Shown here in pieces: positions 60,722 through 64,000 of a stretch of 64,000 nucleotides of DNA. The translations under genes and the position numbers were made by a program. The first letter of the stretch is position 1, and every line of letters begins with the position of its first letter. Under the pieces are notes generated by a model, which was not told where the DNA came from, ran no database searches, and saw nothing but the letters and a program-made list of their open reading frames with translations. The DNA comes from Bacillota bacterium (lineage in GTDB: Bacteria; Bacillota; Bacilli; Paenibacillales; NBRC-103111): positions 1-64,000 of the forward strand of contig JAEWIS010000030.1 in the NCBI GenBank assembly GCA_023386955.1, in the 5' to 3' direction.

Positions 60722-63025
60722 ATGGGCCGGATAGAAACGGCTATTATGAAGGATTGGGAATTTACCTTACAGGAGCCGCAGGACCCGTATTTCCAGCCTG
60801 TGCAGCTGCCCCATGATTGGGCGATTTACGCCCCTATTAATACCAATATGAAGCAGGGAGCGGCTCAAGGCTTCCGGGACAGATGGGGAATCGGCTGGTA
60901 CAAGAAGAAGCTGGTGATTCCGGACGTTACCGAAGGGCATGTGTATCAGCTTCAATTTGACGGTGTGTATGAAAATAGCACGGTCTGGGTGAACGGTGTG
61001 GAGGTGGGGGGCCATAAATACGGCTATTCCCGGTTTACACTGGATATTACGGGTGTGATTCATGAAGGGGAAAACCTGATTCTCGTCAAGGTGGACAACA
61101 CCTCGTTCCCGGCGGACCGCTGGTATTCCGGCGCGGGCATCTACCGGACGGTGAAGCTGCTGGAGCTGCACCGCAACCATCTGAAGCCGGAAGAGATTCA
61201 GGTGAAATATGCGGTACAGGGCAGCAGTGCTTCCGTTTCGATTGCCACAGGCACTTTTTCCTTGGTGAAGGCCGTCATTTCGGATGGGGATATACGGCTG
61301 ACAGGTGAATCGGAGAACGGGGTCATCCATTTGGAGATTCCGGATGTGAAACGGTGGAGTCCCGACCAGCCGTATTTGTACCAGGTGGAGCTGTTCTTAT
61401 ATGAAGGAAACGAAATAGTGGATACGTACAGCCTGCGGGTTGGCGTACGGGAAATCGGGATGATTCCTGACCAGGGGATGTTTCTGAACGGCAACCCGGT
61501 TAAGATTAAGGGCTTGTGCATCCATCAGGATGCAAGCTGTCTGGGCATTGCCGTCACCTCTGAAATTTGGCGGGACAGATTGGTGAAGTTTAAGGAGATA
61601 GGCTGTAATGCCATCCGCACAGCCCACCATATTTTTGCGCCGGAAATTCTGGATATCTGTGATGAAATCGGGCTGTTGGTATACGAGGAGCCCTTCGACA
61701 AGTGGGTTGGCGGGCTGTACAGAAGGTACTTCGAGACGGAATGGCAATATGATCTGGAGTGTATGGTAAAGCGGGACCGGAATCACGCCTGTATCTTCAT
61801 GTGGGGTGTAGGCAATGAGGTGGAGAACCAGGGGCAGGAATCCATGCTGCAGATTCTGCGGATGCTTAAAAGTCATCTGTTAACCCTGGATGATACCCGG
61901 CCGGTGTCGTATGCGATGAATCCCCATTTTAAATATGAGAGCAATGCGGACCTGTCCAAGGTGAAGGACATCCAGCAGTTTGTAGATGAGGTCAGCGACA
62001 CGGAAATCTATAATCTGGAGCACCGGATCGAGCGGATCAAGCGGATTGCCGATATTGTGGATGTAATCAGCTGCAACTACCAGGAGCAATGGTATCCCGC
62101 TATTCATGAGGCGATTCCCGACAAGCTGATTCTCGGGACGGAAACCTACCAGTATTTCAGAGGGCATCCCGATCAAATGCAGAACTTCAGCGAGGATGTT
62201 CCCTGGATGGACGTGGAGAAGCATGACTATGTTATAGGAGGAATGCTGTGGACCGGCATCGATTACCTGGGGGAATCCATGGGTTATCCGGCCAAAGGCT
62301 GGGCAGGGTCCCTGTTCTGGACCAACAGTGAGCGCAAGCCGCTGTCTTATCTCTATGAAAGCTATTGGACGGAAAAGCCGATGGTCTATATGGCGGTGCT
62401 GGACTATTCCCTGGCGGATGAAGGTGTGAAGGAGCATTGGGATGCGCCGCGGTATGCCAGCCACTGGAACTTCCCGCAGTTTAACAAAACGGTAATCCCG
62501 TATATGATTGCCACCAACTGTGAGGAGGCTACTGTCGAGCTGAACGGCAAGCTGATTCATGTCAAGAAGCCGTCCGAGTTCCCCAACCGGATGATTACGG
62601 GTTACCTTCCTTATCTGCCGGGAACGGTTGTGGTAAAGGGGTTGAATGGCGGTCAGGAGGTATGCCGCTATACGCTCAAGACTGCAGCCCCGGCGGTGAA
62701 GCTGGAGTTTGATGCGGAGGAAATAAGCGTAAATCGTGCGGAGGTGGTTCACAAGCTGTTTACGGTCCGGGCCAAGGATGCGGAGGGGATTCCCGTATTC
62801 CGGGAGAGCGCCAAGGTGACCTTCCAGGTGAGCGGACCGGCAGAAATCGCTGGGGTAGATAACGGCGATCTGTGCTCCAGCGAGCCGTATGACCGGAGCT
62901 GGATGCATCTGTACCACGGGCAGGTTAGCACGGTGCTCCGGTTTACGGGTGAAGCGGGGCGTGTTGTGCTCACCGCGGGGGCGGAGGGGATGTATGCCGC
63001 CAGGATGATCATCCGCGTGGAATAG
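60722..63025 (+). CDS. GH2-family beta-galactosidase-like enzyme
   Basis: 767 aa, no signal peptide. Sugar-binding domain (PVQLPHDWAIYAP, FDGVYENSTVWVNG, GYSRFTLDITG), Ig-like domain (about 165-245), then the TIM barrel with KIKGLCIHQD, CNAIRTAHH, the acid/base Glu in WGVGNEVENQG and the presumed nucleophile Glu in LGTETYQYFRG. Two further C-terminal beta domains follow. It probably releases galactose (or a related sugar) from imported pectic oligosaccharides; the exact sugar is not fixed by sequence. GAGGAGGGTTTACAG precedes the ATG. An AraC gene follows 88 bp later. Confidence 0.87.
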   Translation: MGRIETAIMKDWEFTLQEPQDPYFQPVQLPHDWAIYAPINTNMKQGAAQGFRDRWGIGWYKKKLVIPDVTEGHVYQLQFDGVYENSTVWVNGVEVGGHKYGYSRFTLDITGVIHEGENLILVKVDNTSFPADRWYSGAGIYRTVKLLELHRNHLKPEEIQVKYAVQGSSASVSIATGTFSLVKAVISDGDIRLTGESENGVIHLEIPDVKRWSPDQPYLYQVELFLYEGNEIVDTYSLRVGVREIGMIPDQGMFLNGNPVKIKGLCIHQDASCLGIAVTSEIWRDRLVKFKEIGCNAIRTAHHIFAPEILDICDEIGLLVYEEPFDKWVGGLYRRYFETEWQYDLECMVKRDRNHACIFMWGVGNEVENQGQESMLQILRMLKSHLLTLDDTRPVSYAMNPHFKYESNADLSKVKDIQQFVDEVSDTEIYNLEHRIERIKRIADIVDVISCNYQEQWYPAIHEAIPDKLILGTETYQYFRGHPDQMQNFSEDVPWMDVEKHDYVIGGMLWTGIDYLGESMGYPAKGWAGSLFWTNSERKPLSYLYESYWTEKPMVYMAVLDYSLADEGVKEHWDAPRYASHWNFPQFNKTVIPYMIATNCEEATVELNGKLIHVKKPSEFPNRMITGYLPYLPGTVVVKGLNGGQEVCRYTLKTAAPAVKLEFDAEEISVNRAEVVHKLFTVRAKDAEGIPVFRESAKVTFQVSGPAEIAGVDNGDLCSSEPYDRSWMHLYHGQVSTVLRFTGEAGRVVLTAGAEGMYAARMIIRVE

Positions 63026-63113
63026 GCCGGTTGCCCGTCAGAAGGTTTCCTGTTACACTTGCAGCAACGAGCTGTGCGGGCGAACCTTCGGAAGAGAAAC
63101 GGGGAAAATTCTC

Positions 63114-63923
63114 ATGGAACGAGGCTATACGTTATCCCACTATCCCGCAGGTGATCTGCGCTACCTGGCAGGCGGCTACAAATCTGCCAACCTGCACCGG
63201 TGGGGACCTGGTGTGCGTGAGGTTTATGCTCTGCACTATATCATCAGCGGCTGTGGCACGCTGGAGACGGGCGGGGTGATGTATCATATCCGGGAAGGAG
63301 AGAGCTTTCTCATTTTTCCTCACACGGAGGTCTACTATTACCCTGATCCCGAGCAGCCTTGGGAATATGTCTGGAACGAGTTCAGCGGAGAGGAGGCACG
63401 ACAGCTGCTGGCGATGACAAAGCTGGAGAAGAGCTGTCCTGCTGTGGGCGCAGCTCCCGGAGAACTGAGGTCATTATTTCATATTGCCTGGAATCCCGGC
63501 GTACAGCCGTATGAGCGGCTTCGGTCGGATGCCCGTCTCCGGCTGCTGCTTTCCTGCTATCTGGAGTTCTATCCTTGTGAGGAGGCGGCTCCAACGGATT
63601 ACGCCGGGATGGCCAAGGCCTACATCGAGCATAATTATTGGAAGCCGTCCCTGAAGGTTTCCGACATTGTCCAAGCCGTTAATATCGAACGCAGCTATCT
63701 CTTCCGCCTGTTCAAAGAATCCACCGGCCAATCCGTGTCCGGCTATATCACCTGGTTTCGCATCCGGCGTGCCCGGGAGCTGCTGAAGTCCTCAGGCTTA
63801 TCCGTCCAGTCGGTAGCCTATTCCATCGGTTATCATGACCCGCTGCATTTTTCCCGGGTGTTCAAAAAAGCAACCTCCTATTCCCCCACCGCTTTCCGCT
63901 TAATGCACCGGCAGGAGAGTTAA
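63114..63923 (+). CDS. AraC-family transcriptional regulator
   Basis: 269 aa. A cupin-type ligand domain (REVYALHYIISGCGTLETGG, FPHTEVYYYPDPEQPWEYVW) is followed by two HTH motifs: VSDIVQAVNIERSYLFRLFKE and VQSVAYSIGYHDPLHFSRVFKK. Same direction as the GH2 gene and 88 bp behind it. The ribosome site is weak (GGGGAAA). Its stop codon overlaps the stop of a gene on the other strand. Confidence 0.87.
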   Translation: MERGYTLSHYPAGDLRYLAGGYKSANLHRWGPGVREVYALHYIISGCGTLETGGVMYHIREGESFLIFPHTEVYYYPDPEQPWEYVWNEFSGEEARQLLAMTKLEKSCPAVGAAPGELRSLFHIAWNPGVQPYERLRSDARLRLLLSCYLEFYPCEEAAPTDYAGMAKAYIEHNYWKPSLKVSDIVQAVNIERSYLFRLFKESTGQSVSGYITWFRIRRARELLKSSGLSVQSVAYSIGYHDPLHFSRVFKKATSYSPTAFRLMHRQES

Positions 63924-64000
63924 CGGAACAAGGCGCAATTGCCCGATTGCCGGTAGTAGGCGATCAGCTTCTCCAGAGGCTCACGGCCGCATTGCAGCTT
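63920..64000 (-). CDS. C-terminal end of a gene that runs past the window
   Basis: An open frame on the minus strand enters from the right edge and ends with TAA at 63920-63922. The visible last 26 residues read KLQCGREPLEKL then IAYYRQSGNCALFR. Composition looks coding, but the family cannot be told. Its stop overlaps that of the AraC gene by two bases. Confidence 0.5.
   Translation of the reverse strand, partial: KLQCGREPLEKLIAYYRQSGNCALFR

Overview
The window is about 57% GC, carries no insertion sequences, rRNA or CRISPR, and reads like the chromosome of a Gram-positive, endospore-forming, plant-polysaccharide-degrading Firmicute, most likely Paenibacillus or a close relative. This rests on family content (YjcZ-type 30-aa sporulation peptide, YhaO/YhaN, YkvI, RelQ-like and DUF309 genes, rifampin phosphotransferase, PL10/PL11/GH43 enzymes), strong AGGAGG ribosome sites with GTG/TTG starts, and Bacillus-type Zur and CcpA (cre) operators. 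The genus is an inference.

Layout. 1-8.1 kb: a cluster matching, in order, the families named after Salmonella loci STM4015 (LRR protein), STM4014 (ATP-grasp), STM4013 (sulfatase/phosphatase-fold hydrolase), STM4012 and STM4011 (two radical SAM enzymes), followed by an APS-kinase-like gene and a membrane L,D-transpeptidase. 8.2-27 kb: housekeeping genes, including a (p)ppGpp synthetase with a three-hairpin leader, two RsmF-type rRNA methyltransferases, a pseudouridine synthase, a LysM/NlpC-P60 hydrolase, a luciferase-like oxidoreductase, an ArsR-type regulator next to an M29 aminopeptidase, the selenouridine-tRNA pair selD-mnmH and a membrane diguanylate cyclase. 27-33 kb: glycosyltransferase, then YhaO/YhaN (SbcD/SbcC-like) overlapping or abutting. 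33-43.9 kb: a zinc-stress GTPase (ZagA/YciC type) under a clear Zur box, RsgA paralogue, transporters, SDR, DedA, lipoprotein, xpt and small unknowns. 44-64 kb: a pectin/rhamnogalacturonan utilisation region (PL11 lyase, three GH43-type proteins, uronate-dehydrogenase-like enzyme, secreted PL10 pectate lyase with a cre site at its start point, GH2 galactosidase-like enzyme, three AraC regulators), interrupted by a tRNA-Leu(CAG), a VOC protein and two drug-inactivation-type genes (erythromycin-esterase family and rifampin phosphotransferase).

The most unusual signal is non-coding. Eight intergenic regions carry a roughly 24-nt dyad word of general form CTAACGGA...CGTTATT or AATAGCGGAA...TTCCGCTATT. 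In most of them the word centres are separated by 50-53 and 60-63 nt in alternation, that is about 5 and 6 helical turns. Three loci have exactly the same four-word forward-forward-reverse-reverse layout (50-61-50 nt), although their core sequences differ. This looks like one mobile or functional repeat family with a strictly kept geometry, possibly undescribed.
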